Made by a program: the position numbers and the translations under genes. Shown in pieces: positions 14,444 through 26,491 of a stretch of DNA of 64,000 nt. Source of the DNA: Varroa destructor. Lineage: Eukaryota; Arthropoda; Arachnida; Mesostigmata; Varroidae. The stretch covers positions 39,841,126 through 39,905,125 of the forward strand of contig NW_019211457.1 in the NCBI RefSeq assembly GCF_002443255.2, given 5' to 3'. The notes under the pieces are model-generated. The model did not search any database. It worked only from the letters and a program-made list of their open reading frames with translations, and had not been told where the DNA came from. Each line of letters begins with the position of its first letter. Position 1 is the stretch's first letter.

Positions 14444-15121
14444 TCAGAGCAGAGCCACGACCACTCATTAAATTTCAAGCAAGATGGAGCCAGCAGAACA
14501 CCCAGATGACAATAACATCTGAATATTTTTAGCAACAGCGGCAGCAAATGTTCTGCGGATTTTACCACACTCTTTAGCAGCTAAACGGTTGAGTAGAAAG
14601 CGCAGTAGATTGGCGTCTGAGGAGAAGCACTGTGTGACACTTAACACTAGCCAAACCTAAATCATTGATTGCATTCTATAATTGAAGATAGGTTAGGTTT
14701 GTGCAGCTAAAGTAATGTTCGCTTAAAACATTTCACGTCTGCTAGCTGTTCAATAAGTTTAAGAGCTAAAGGCTTTTTGAATTTCCCGCCGGAGCAGTTT
14801 ACATGGTACGATATGTCGTGGCCGTGTGTGTATCGGTCAGCGAGTACGGTGCTGTTTGTAAACAAAATCACATCTAGTCTTGCTTTCCGCTGGAATTCTG
14901 ATACGGCAACAACAAACAACTTTGCAATCGTTAGTTACGACCATGTTGTTTTCGTGTTAACTGCTTGATCTATAGGTGTATGTACGTTGACCACGCACTG
15001 AAACTTCTCTGTTATGTTATAACTAACCGATACATTTCACCGTGCATGCGAAAGGCCGAGACGAAAAGTGAGAGAAAAAAGACAATTATTTTTCTGCAGT
15101 TTGAAAAACATCGTGTGCACT
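14444..15121. promoter_or_regulatory. Head-to-head intergenic region between GCP3 and PDCD5
   Basis: The two start codons point away from each other and are 678 bases apart, so this stretch must hold both promoters and both 5' UTRs. No obvious TATA box is visible for either, as is common for housekeeping genes. Open frames inside it do not match known proteins. A shared bidirectional promoter is an inference from spacing. Confidence 0.6.
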
Positions 15122-17283
15122 ATGGCTGATGATGAACTAGCAGCGATTCGCGCGCGGCGTCTGGCACAATTTCAGGCCGAAGTCGGCGGCCCCGGAGCAC
15201 AGCAGCCGCAAGATGATGCTCAGCAAAGAGAGGAAGATATGCGAAATCGTATACTTCAACAGGTAGGAAGGATAACGGCCATGGATCGGATATAGCCGAC
15301 AATGAGCTGACCGAATTTGAGAATCGAAAACTCTAGGTTCTAAACTCTATGATATCTTCATAAATCAATATATATANNNNNNNNNNNNNNNNNNNNNNNN
15401 NNNNNNNNNNNNNNNNNNNNNNNNNNNNNNNNNNNNNNNNNNNNNNNNNNNNNNNNNNNNNNNNNNNNNNNNNNNNTATATATATATATACACGTTTCGG
15501 AGTGAACAGTTTCCCATATATCGCGTGAAATACTGGCTATCCGTAGAGTATCTTGCTATTCCATAGATATTTATAGTAGTCGTATAGTGTAATATTGGGC
15601 TGCCAAAAATATTGACCGTTTATAAGTCACAATCGAAACAAATATTTTTTCTTTGTCTTCATATGAAGTTACGGAAATAAAATAAGCGCTATTTTGATCG
15701 ATAACATTCTGCCGTTCTTTTGGTAAGATTATAATCTCATTACTGTAAAACTTTTGTGAAACTGTGTTAAGTGATTTCCGCACAACTTGATTGAAACTAA
15801 ATTAGTGCTATTAAGGGAGTGCTACAGAGAACAGATGATAATTTAATGGTTTGAGATACGGACCCTGCGGCAGATGCATAGAAACTTCCGAACGAAGTTC
15901 TCTTCATTTTTACCATCAAACGCATGGCATCTCCTTTTTTGGCATCAGTCTGGACCTTGCCACAGATTGCGAAGGACATTTTTTATTTTCACATTGTCGT
16001 ATGTGGTCGATTTTCTATCACCCATGATCAGGCGCCTTAAAAATGACTCGATTTCGCTGTGTTTTTGCACAGTTTCCCAAATGGAAATATGATCGAATTA
16101 ACTCTTTTGTGTGAATTTGAGTGACACCCAAATATCAAGCTTTCTTTTGTGGCCGGCTAGCCCTAAATAGGTTAAAACTGTTTGGCAATCGCTACGAGAA
16201 TTATCTTTCACATCGAAATTTCCAAAACGAAAGCGATAAAGACATCTTTGAGCGATTTCTTCCCATAACGTATCTTGGCCATAAGCAGTATACATTTAAG
16301 AGTACGACAAGACATTATACAGTTTTGATGAGTCAAATTTTCGTTAAACTGCTAGATGCAAAAATAATAAGGAAGTTGAACAATCACAGTAATTCGTTTT
16401 GAACTGGCCGCTTTTTCTGCTACCTTTGTTTATTATTCACGTATAGAATTGATAATCATTTTTTTTTCTAGTAACAGAGTATGAAGCTGTAGTGCGTATT
16501 TTTCAGCGATACGATGTTACAACTGAAGTGTTTCATCACCCTTATATGCAGGTAGGCGTATTTAGTAATACAATTCATTCCCCCTTTTCTGGTAAACGGA
16601 CGTGATAAGGTATGTCGTTCGTTATCTGCCATATTTGTTATATTTCCACGTTTAGGACTAATGGTTCTTGAGCTTTTCATACGGGTGTTTTGATATGGGA
16701 TTGCAGTATGATGCTCGTACCTGTAGAGATTCGATGATGAAGAGGAACTGTATATCCGTAACAATTGTTAATTGATTGTGGGGCTTGCCGATATGCCCTG
16801 GGTTTCCAGATATAACAAAAAATATTAATTTTTTTCAAATTGCAGGTACTATCACAACAAGCCCGCGCTCGCTTGAGCACGATAGCCGCCGCAAAACCAG
16901 AGAAGGCTGCAATGATCGAACAAATGGTTATTCGAACGGCACAGATGAACGGCACTGGACGGAAGATCTCCGAACAGGTTTAACAAGTATCCGCAATTGT
17001 TGTTTTAACTTCTCTGGTTTCATTTCATACTAAACTATAAAAATAATATTTATACTAGGGTGCTTTTAAAGTCTTTTACTGAGCCCGCTAATTGTAATGG
17101 CCCAGTTAACTTAAAATCAGATTGCACCATTAATTCATATACATCTAGCCATTATGTGATGTGTTTATTTTGTAGGAGCTTATCGGTCTCCTTGAGAAGG
17201 TTTCCGAACAAACCCAGAGAACCACAAAGGTGATCTTTAAACGAAGAAAAGGTGCATTCGATTCTGATGACGACGATTGGTAG
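15122..17283 (+). CDS. PDCD5: Programmed cell death protein 5 (PDCD5), 3 exons
   Basis: PDCD5 is a small conserved DNA- and chaperonin-binding protein linked to apoptosis and tubulin folding. Exons are 15122-15262, 16846-16977 and 17176-17283. Both introns are GT-AG and phase 0, and the product is 126 residues against 125 in human. The N-terminus reads MADDELAAIRARRLAQ, then a glutamine-rich stretch, then the core helices (ARARLSTIAAAKPEKA, MIEQMVIRTAQMN, KISEQ) and the ELIGLLEKVSEQT helix. It ends in the basic KVIFKRRK patch and the acidic tail DSDDDDW, as in the family. The start is the first ATG of the exon and the only one giving the conserved N-terminus. Intron 1 (1583 bases) contains the scaffold gap and a mariner remnant. 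Very sure. Confidence 0.97.
15377..15476. other. Assembly gap of 100 N within a TA repeat
   Basis: A run of exactly 100 N with TA repeats on both sides (15369-15376 and 15477-15490). The round number suggests a placeholder for unknown length. It lies in PDCD5 intron 1, so no coding sequence is affected. Confidence 0.98.
15571..16295 (-). mobile_element. Degenerate mariner transposase copy in PDCD5 intron 1
   Basis: Read on the minus strand, antisense to PDCD5, the segments appear in transposase order: the RFRFGNFDVKDNSRS part of the helix-turn-helix region at about 16200, then GHKRKLDIWVSLKFTQK, then the FLRRLIMGDRKSTTYDNVK catalytic region near 15980-16050, and last a C-terminal FYSN..LPKERQNVIDQNSAYFI piece near 15680-15740. 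Between the first two and again in the middle, large internal deletions are evident, and stops break the frame. This copy keeps the N- and C-terminal parts but lacks the HDNARPH segment. No terminal inverted repeats identified. Confidence 0.87.
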
Positions 17284-19310
17284 CGGAACGAAACTACGCG
17301 CCGATTACTGATTTGCAAGTGTCATCAGCCGATGACTTAACTAGAGTGGATTAAATGTGTGTACATTGATGTTGTTCACCATCAGAGCAGATGTTCGATG
17401 CGAACTCTTTGATTTCTGATTATAGCAGTATCATCCCGTGTGATGAATAAAATTACTAGTGTCCCTTCTATATATTATTACACAGCCAACTGTGATTATT
17501 ATGTAGCAGATTAGATATGTCTTAGTATTGACAAAGTGCCTCAGTGACGTGACTATTTTCAATGTTATAATATCTAACGAAGCTAATTATGAAACGATAT
17601 TTCTATATATGCTGTCGCGAAAGGATCACGTAGCGTTCTCGCAAGTTTTGTAGGCGAATCAATCCCTATGAAAGCTATACAATTTACGAGAGGCCACAAA
17701 AGACGTGGTTTTGAATTGTTGTGGATACTTTAATTCCTAAAGGTATATAACGAGCAAAATGAGCAACATGTACAAAAACGACAATTCGGGCTCTATGGCT
17801 CAAATAAAAGAAAGCAAAAAGCATATAATCGGGTATTCCAAACCTCTTTTTTATAAACCTTTGATGCCATTTGCAAGTATTTGCATTGTAATGCCCTGTA
17901 GATCGCGACAACATTAAAAATAGGTAACTTTTTACTATCAAAGATAGTATATTTTTTATTTCTTATTATAAAAACAATCCATATAAGAACATTCTTTATT
18001 GTAGTTATATTAACCCTGGTGGAATATATATGTGATTTAAAGTCATCGTTGCTATTTCTCCGCACATGTTAATCTTACAATGTTCCAGTACGTCCAAAGG
18101 TTGTGCATATACAACACAGATGTCCCTGTATATGTATAACTTCCGCCACTAAAGCTTTACACTTTTTGGGTGGAATTTTTTTTCAGCGAAATATGATATT
18201 TTATCAAAAAATAATTACAAACATAAACAGCGATATCAAATGCAATATTTTTTTTCCATTTTCTTCTGTGGGAAGATTCATGTAGCACCTTGTTTGGGGG
18301 TCAAACGATTCAGAAATAGCAACTGACTTTCTAATCTTGTTGCAAAAAACTACCTTTTTTAGCATTCATAACTGCTGATTACATTTTCTTGCTATTAATG
18401 ACAAAAAATCCATAACCTGAATGGGCGACTCTGTCTTACTTGAGGCGTCTTTAAATAGAGCTGGCTCACGCTCATGTGGAATCGGATTCTTTTGTTGATC
18501 TTCCTAGACTGTTATCAATCTCGAACCATCATAGCTGTTTGAAAATAACCGCTTTCAAAGTCGCCAACTCGTCCATATTTTGATGCACCGAACAGGTCAA
18601 TACTTACGATCAATACCATATTTTCTATGAAGAATGTTGCTATATTCAGCATTTTCTTTCTAATTTTGTAACAGCGTCACACTCGATTTGAGAAATTTTA
18701 AAGGCGTACAGAACTTAATGTTTCTAAAATCTGATAAGGCGAGTTTATAATATATAAATAAGTTGCAATCAAAATGTGCGACACTGTGATCAGCGTGGTA
18801 AATGCGAAGTATTGGAAACTTAAAAGGCCAGTCACATTTTCTTCACTGTCAGAAACTATGACCCTGCAGTATTTAGCACTCGTTTGCGCCACTGGACAAT
18901 ATGCAAACCATACGCTTGCAGCATAAGTTGAAATTTGAATCAACTAGAAGTTGGCAAAGATGTGGTGACCAGCGATAATAACTATTATCTATGTAATGTA
19001 TTTTAAAGGCTAGTTTAATCTTAAGCTTTGTTTGCATCTACTAATTTCTTAAGTTTCTATACAATTCGGCTGTAGGCACAGACGGGTCCCACTTTGATTC
19101 ACATGTAACACATGTGTAGCCTATAAACTAGTTACAACCCGTTTACCCGTTAAAGGTATATTAAGAGTACCATATGCATGTGCATCCTAGACGTACAGAC
19201 ACAATACGTGCATACAGACCCCAGTCAGTAGACAGCGAAATTTCATATATGAACGACTAGGGGGAGTAGAAAGCTTATTTGACTAGGATTCATTCAATTC
19301 AATGAACTAA
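17284..19310. other. Convergent intergenic region, PDCD5 and SLC35A 3' ends
   Basis: Besides the PDCD5 polyadenylation signal, an ATTAAA on the minus strand at 19014-19019 could serve the transporter gene about 290 bases past its stop. I see no exon chain or conserved protein segment here. Confidence 0.5.
17446..17451 (+). terminator. AATAAA polyadenylation signal of PDCD5
   Basis: A canonical AATAAA 163 bases after the PDCD5 stop, on the sense strand. It is the first such hexamer downstream. Confidence 0.75.
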
Positions 19311-21516
19311 CTACAGAAAACTTTTCCGTTCTATGATGAACATTGAATAAAGAGCGAGCACGACACTAAGAATATACCAGCCACTAAGACTGAATTTGTC
19401 AGGGAAGAAAGTCTTATTGAGCACTGCTGTAAACACATAGATAAGTGCTCCGAGCTGAAAGCGAACGATGTTGTCGAGCTTCTTAATAACCAACGATGTA
19501 GCAATTCCATGCACCGCGGAGAGCGCCACCGAAAGCAAGATGAGCCCAGTTAGTAACATATGATTAGCTATCACATCGATAGCTGCAAAGGAGGCACACG
19601 AAAGTGATAGCAAATGTAAAAATAGGTTGATTTACATTGTCTTGGAAATAATAGAAACTAAAACATATGGTTGCTCGGGTTTAAGCCTTTCTGCTTATTT
19701 TGCTTTGTATTATTAATGCAAGTTAGGTAAGAGATGTTGTGCTGTTTCCAGTAGATGTAGTTTTCTATGGAATATTTGGATTACACAGCGTAGCCTCTCG
19801 AGGAATGCGTCAATCGCGAAAGTTGAAAAAAGCACCAAAAACATCACAAGCGTTCGACCCCTAAATTTGGACTTTTTCATATGCCTTGGTTCTAAGATCG
19901 TATCTACATACAAATCGATATTTTAACAAAATGTTTTAATCTTGCGACTAAGTTATTATACGACTCTATTATGGAAACCACACATTAGTTTCCACCATAG
20001 TGAGTTTGTTATTTGGTTCCAGAAAAAACAGGCTTTTATCTACTACCAAGGATGCGCTAAGGTTTGTTTCAACGAGGAGTCCGTACTATATATACATAAT
20101 GTTATATATATATATATATATATATATATGCCCCGATGTACAAATGGAACTGTCGACGCCATAGTTCATCTCCACTTTTGAGAACCATTTCGATATAAAC
20201 ACCAGCCACAGCAGAAAGCAGCGATGAAAATGCCGCTAGCATAAGTGCGGGGCCCACTGAATTCATGAAATTGTGCACGTGCTCGATCTACAATAATACA
20301 AGTAAAGCGAAGTTGAGTTACCAGGGAAAAATAGTTGAAGTTATTATGAAGATAACAAGCGCGTATATTTTACTTAATGTGGGTACATAATTTACTCAAA
20401 TTTAGAGCACTTAAAGCATAAGCGCGCATTTCTGCATAATGTAGAGCTAACAACTAGTTTTGTATTCGATAGAAGCTCAACGGAGAGAATTATATAAACA
20501 TAAGTGAAATATAATGACCCATACCTGCAACAAAAATGGAAACCAGTTTATTGATTCTGAGAAAATTTTTGGTAGAGCAAGTGTTTGAATTACGTACAGT
20601 GCTATACATATATAAGTTACGCTGAAGTTATGCATTTTATTAAAACTAAGCAAGCGTGTCTTGCATTTCAAACCTATATTGATGAAGTTTAGATTGCAAG
20701 AGTAGCGCAATCAATCAGTTCATAGAGTCCATCTAAGATTACCTTTAAGTATGATGTTTGCTTAGGTACCTGCATAAATACGACGCTAAACACTGCTCCT
20801 ACCCATTGAGCAGGGACAGTTGTACGCTTGAACATCAACCGATAGATCAACAGCAAAAAAGGCAGCCGAATCTGTATGAGTACCATCCAAACGGCGGGCG
20901 AAACGAAGAACAACGCAATAAAGAACAGGTTATTAGTAATAACGTAAATGGCGCAAGGTACCAGGATATGTGAATCGAATTTCGTTAAAAGCTTACCGCC
21001 TCCTTTAGCCAAATGAAGGCCAAGAGCGATAACGGCTTTGACCATCTCAATAACGAGTACCACAAGCGATGCGTCTAGTGGATAGCGTTCGTAGTTATAA
21101 TGTTTCATTGCATAAGATACGACCGTCTTCAGTGCATCCGTGCAAGCGAAAGTTGAGCTGATGAGAACTAGCTCCCGTCTGAAGGAAGTCTTCGCGGTAC
21201 TCTTGGTCGTTACCTCGAAGTAGACATCACAATTGTGTACACATTCGAGTGATTTTTGATGACTCGATGAAACCGACGTGGCTAATGCAAATGTCTGCTC
21301 TTCAGCGTCGGCGGTACCAGCAGTCGCTGCGACACAACCCCGTAACGGTTTCTCAGAGCTAAACTGATCCAGGGACGTCTCGATGATGTATGCAAGCGCA
21401 GAGGCGGAGCGCTTTCTATAATAGAGAGAAGAAAAACGAACGTATGTGTTTAGTTTAGTTTGGTTTAAAATAGACACGGTACGATACGTAAACATAAAGC
21501 GCATCTTAAAAAGCAT
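19311..21516 (-). CDS. SLC35A-type nucleotide-sugar transporter, 5' end uncertain
   Basis: Golgi/ER multi-spanning antiporter that would move UDP- or CMP-sugars into the lumen for glycosylation. Exons on the minus strand: about 21415 (or 21516) to 20770, 20287-20142, 19860-19787, 19582-19311; the phases at the three introns agree (0, 2, 1). Transmembrane segments are evident: LVLISSTFACTDALKTVV, the PLDASLVVLVIEMVKAVIAL pair, VPCAIYVITNNLFFIALFFV, PAVWMVLIQIRLPFLLL, a segment ending AGVYIEMVL, and last IATSLVIKKLDNIVRF followed by LGALIYVFTAVL. The NNLFF and SLV-KKLDNIV motifs are typical of SLC35A. The first coding exon is unclear. An ATG at 21516 is in frame and would give 412 residues with a long N-terminal extension. 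A pyrimidine-rich acceptor ending at 21416 suggests instead that the exon starts at 21415, with a start farther upstream. The substrate cannot be told. Confidence 0.8.
20103..20128. repeat. TA microsatellite next to a splice donor
   Basis: Thirteen TA units. In the transporter gene model this repeat starts about 13 bases inside the intron after the donor at 20141-20140 (minus strand). Confidence 0.95.
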
Positions 21517-24500
21517 ACAGTTGGCTACAACAGTAGTTGGCCTCTATGTTTTTAGTTTTACGTTCGGTATCATCGTTAGGCATTCTATCAGACGGCTGAC
21601 TCTCAACACGGAATGAAATCTTTCTACATGCGATTTCCAACCAAGACCACAACGCGTGTATAATCGTGCAGTAATTGGCCTAGGAACTAATAGCAGTTCT
21701 CACACAATATTACGTACGATTTTTGGGCGTTGTTAGTTGACACTTACATATTGACTTGAATGTATAACAAACGCAGAGCTCATCTCCTGTCACATACAAT
21801 AAGCTATATTATAACTGTTCGATTGGCTAAACAGACTCAACTTAATTATGTATTCAGGTTGTATTTGTCAAGGTGTATAGGTTTCGATTGATTGAAGGCA
21901 AGTTTATTTATTGACTCTGATCTTGCTTACGTTTAGAAACACATGAGAGCGGTTAAACTCCGTTGGATATAGTGTCTTGCATGGTACTAAAGCAATGAAA
22001 AGCGAACTGATAACGAATAATGATTTGCTTAAGATAAGATAGCCTTCGGTGGTTATAAGCGAGTCAGTCAGCGAGGCAATACGATGACCCCAAAGCCTAC
22101 GAAGCCCAAGCTGGCATAAATTACGTACAGTCGCCACCGGTAGACAGCACACTGTCCTTGCTGAGACCGTTGCCCTATTAGGTCTGTTCAGGCCTTCAGC
22201 CGTTTCAACACAGCTATTGGATTAGTTAATCGAGACTCATTTTCCTACTCTCACTTTTTTTTTATCTACAGCAGTTTTTCCATGCTTCCCGGCAAATTTT
22301 CCCTAAATAGATTAGATTTCTTTTATGCAATCAACAATGCACAATATGCGCAGTCGACTACTAGAGATCTATTCTTAACGTCCATAAAGAAGTCCTTCAT
22401 TAAGTTATATGTGATTTTTTGTTGACTTATCACCGACTTGTCAAGCGGTGTGAAATCAATGTGTGTAAACCAACTGATCCTTCATCATTGAACAGCGTCA
22501 ATATAATAGCTGCGTATAGACGTTGTGTCCGCATTTCGGATGTAGAACTCGATGGCTACGGTGGCGTAAGTGGTTGATGATTGTACATTCGAGCTGGTAA
22601 GCAGCTGGCTGCTGTAACCGCTTGTCTTATACCTTTCTACAAGTGTTTGTTCAAGTTGTTGCCACCTCGAGACACTTCGATAGGAAATAAATACAGAAAA
22701 GGCATTTGAGCGCAAGAATTTCAACAGCAGTACCTATGATGGCTATGCGCGGATAAACTTTATTGTGACTCGGTCCAGTTACACTCGTTCACCGCCATGT
22801 TGACGAGTTAGCCTCCAATTTCGTGTACTATATAAGTTACGCAATTCATTATGATCCTTGTTGTCGACTGTTGTCTTTACCAATTCTGAGTCTCTTGTAA
22901 CTACAAATATGAACGATCTTCATTTAACGCGTTTGCTGTTTTGTTCGTGAATGTTGCGGGTTTGTTATGGCGCACGTTCTCTTTTCATAGTTTTCACGGT
23001 GCCCAGCCTCGACGCAAGGTGCACTAACGGTTTCCTTCCTTAAGTACAGTTCTCTGATTCTTTTGTTCATCAGTTCTAAGCATCTCTTAAGTAATTTCGT
23101 GCTCGTTCAAGTCCGCCTTTGGCCGTGTGCTCGTTTCTGTCGGCATTGGTTTCTGGCAGTGACGACAAAATTCATCACCCCCTGCCGTTTATCTAGAGTA
23201 AACCTATGTGGGTTTATCTTTCCGTCTCTGTCTGTCAGCCCCTTCTTCTGTTACTCTCTACCACAGCATACAAAATAAAATTGTGCGAAGCCGCGTAGTC
23301 GGCTGCGCTTCCTGAGTAGTGGAGAAGTGCTTGTGGTAGAAAGGGATAACAGCGAAGCGAAGAGGACAGGGACGTGGGCAGCTGCAAACCGAGCGAGGAG
23401 AACAGATTGCGGGAGGCACCGCTGCATGGCGCTACTATCGTGGTCCTCACTCGCGAACCTCTGCTCAAATACTTACTACCTGACGGCCTGCTTTGCCTGC
23501 TCTCTAGTACGAACAAGAACCTGCTTAATGGTTATGGTATGTGGTGGTAGTGGAAGCTGCCGCTACACTCGCTCTGTGAGCCTGTCCGAATGTTCGGCTG
23601 CCCGCCTTTACGCTGCTGATACGGTTTGGCCTGCTTCGGGCGGTCGGCCGCGAATGTCTGTCGCAGACCAACGATACCCAACTCACTACCAATATTACTC
23701 CTACCAATTGTAAGAAGGCTACCCAGCAGGAAGCACTGATAAGCGGCTTGTTAGAAGCGGCAGGCCCTATTAGCGGGTTGGCCTGCTGACCTTTCTGCCA
23801 GGCTGCTTACCTTTAGACAAGGCATCGTGTTCCTGCTCTTTCGTTTTTGGCGGTGCGGCGCTGCATGGCCTGGTGTATCAATACCTCTAAGCAAGCAGTT
23901 GTGGACTAGGAACATCTACTTACTATAACTAATACGGCTGTCGTTCTAAAATGGTACACGATAACGTAATAACCTCCTCACTTAAATCAGTTTGATCGCT
24001 TGTGTTTAGTTCACATTACTGCTAAGTACAGTCATCTGCGTGTGAGAGAGCGCGATCAGCTCAGAGTGGGTTTTACTATGTAGTTGTTGAGCTGGCACTA
24101 CTACTAATTTTCGCCGTAGTAGCGGTGGTAAGAGTAAAGTACCGAACGTGAGGTTTCTGTACTCTGTTCCTGGTGGAAAGGATTTCAGTGCTTTTCCATG
24201 TGTAGACTGCAGGCGACGTATTTTGCACACACGATTTGGATTTGACGGATACCGTCCTGTCCAAGGGGGTAACCGACAGGCACAGCCCCCCAGCAGCGCT
24301 GACCTATTCTCTTCTGGTACGTCCTTTTCTGCAGGAGCGATTCATAAGTGTCCTCTAAACTCGCTGCACGCCATTTCTATCAGTTTTATACATTATTGTC
24401 ATCCTCGTGGGTGGCAACGGCAACGGGTTAAAACGGCAGCTTTCGCTGCTGCTGTCTCCATTCCGGTCACAATTAGACCGTTGTCAGACAGTCGGCAATA

Positions 24501-26491
24501 ATTGTCGGCTAACTTAACTTGTGAATAAATCGTGCTTGGTGCGGTGTACAGACATCGACTCGTCGGTTTAATCTTTTCAGTGATTTCTGGTGTGATTTTT
24601 CGTCCGGTGCACAGCAATTTAAGTTTCACGCTTCGCGCGACCCCCGTCAGCCTGATATCATGTGTTGTGTCTTCTATGCAAGTGCATTTATGCTTAGCTG
24701 ACTGCGTGTTCTAGCCTTCACAGTAGAGCAAGAAAACACTGATAGCAAATCACAACAACACGACTGGTCGGTCGATCGGAGAGTAGTCGGATAGAGTTCG
24801 CCAATGAACAGTTAACAAGTGACGCCAAAATGGCGGAATTGCCAGAGGAATACTGAGAATGTCGAATATCGTTGGCAAAGCTGACGTCTACTGGAAAAAT
24901 CATTGGCAGGTGATAGCGATCTGTACTGCATTCGCTACAATTCAACGTATGTGCATTGATGGCAACGTCTAATGACAGATCGAGCGGCCACGCAAACAAT
25001 AGGAACAGCTTAAAATATCACCTGTTTAGCGTCCGGTGGTGTCTTACTCAGCTGTGTTTTACTATATTAGTTTCTAAGTGAGTGTCTCCTTTTATTTTAG
25101 TGGCTCATAGTCTTAAGTGGTCTGAGACACAATGATTTGATCTGGCAGCAGAGTGTGCAACAGAATCCGTCTAATCATTGTCACTTTTTATCCCTCAGTC
25201 TAAGTCGGCGGGCTGTATCAGTTCGTTAGTGATTCTTAAGCTTGTGATTTGGAAAAGAACTTGTGATTGTTCAGGATTCCCAACTGGCGAGCGCATTGAC
25301 GTGCGCTGAGTACGCGATTGGAGGTTTGACGACTGTTTCCGTCACCCCAACAACTACAGCAGTTAATAGAGCTTCGAGAGTTACAACGAGTGAAGTTGGC
25401 ATCTGCCACACCGAACCGCAACTCATGGTAGAGACCCAAGTGCAAGCGCCTCCGACATCAAACTGGTGCTGCTTTTGTAGGTCAAGGGCGAAGCGATCTG
25501 CAAGGCCAGCCGACATCGAGCGACACTGAGTGCAACAAGGCGCTCATGAGCAGTAACGGATAAAGACGCTTCACAGTTGTCAACGAAGAAGATATCAACG
25601 ATCCAAATCAAACAACAGCAACAATAAAAACGTAGTTCTAGCAACAAGAGAGCAGAAAAATCAATTAATTCGAACTGGAAATGCTGGTTGCATTCCGTTC
25701 TTATCAATACCGTAATACCAAAAAAAGGTGGCTGGCAAAAGCGGTAGTTAAGAAGCAGTTTCAAGAAATCTATCCTGTTTGTCTTTCTAGTGCCAGGTCT
25801 TTAAACATGGATCCTTCAGATCTGCCGCACAGTTTATCCAGACCAAATCTAATGGCAAGTTAGCCTCTTTCTGTCATTTTGACTTGTGAAGCGTTACTCA
25901 CGATTCTATATTGACTGCGCTTACCTGTTGATATTCGCCCATCTCTTATTTACCTGAGCGCGTCAAACGCGAGGAGGACAGACGACGCGAGAGACAAGCA
26001 ACGATTTCTCGAAGACCCAAAACGCTAAACTTGCGGTAGCGTTTGCACCGGACAAATTGAACAACACCAGCGACACCAGCGGCGGCGGCAGTGTCAGCCA
26101 GAATGACGGCGGTATTGACATCGACGACACGCTCAACGGTGAGCATTTCGGCGACGAGCTGAGGCGACGCTGACGCCGGCGGACAGCGGAACGCTGGAGG
26201 GTCAAGGCGAGTTCAGGTCCGCAGTTTTCCGACCGGCAAAAGCGGTGGCAATAACAGCAGCAGTAACAGTTCGTGTTTGCCCACGGCTCTTCTTGGGCGT
26301 GTGCACCAGCAGTGGCAACAACAACAAAAATAACAGCCACAACAACGTCAGGGAGGACAACTACGATTCAGCGTCGAAGACGATTGTACACAAAGTATAA
26401 GACGACGCGGTGGAGGTGGAGAAAAAGGAAATTTTGTCGCCAAGGGATCCCGGGAGTCCCGACCGACAAACACTATAACAACAATAAAAAC
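21517..26491. promoter_or_regulatory. Upstream region: probable promoter and leader of the LAP gene, and missing first exon of the SLC35A gene
   Basis: No conserved coding segment was found on either strand. Base composition rises toward GC from about 23000 to 24700 and again from 25900 to 26490, with CpG-bearing and CAG/CAA-rich tracts, unlike the AT-rich flanks. This is what a promoter plus long 5' UTR exons would look like. The start codon at 26492 has a favourable AAAAC-ATG-G context, and the reading frame immediately upstream stays open without any in-frame ATG back to about 26273. Exact transcription starts cannot be placed from sequence alone. Confidence 0.45.

Noticed and set aside
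20477..20710. Minus-strand hydrophobic frame inside the SLC35A gene
   Set aside because: It lies in the intron between 20770 and 20287. The adjacent exons join in phase without it.
23327..23713. 128-residue plus-strand open frame in the GC-richer block
   Set aside because: Low-complexity, overlapping open frames on both strands; no conserved motif. Explained by composition.
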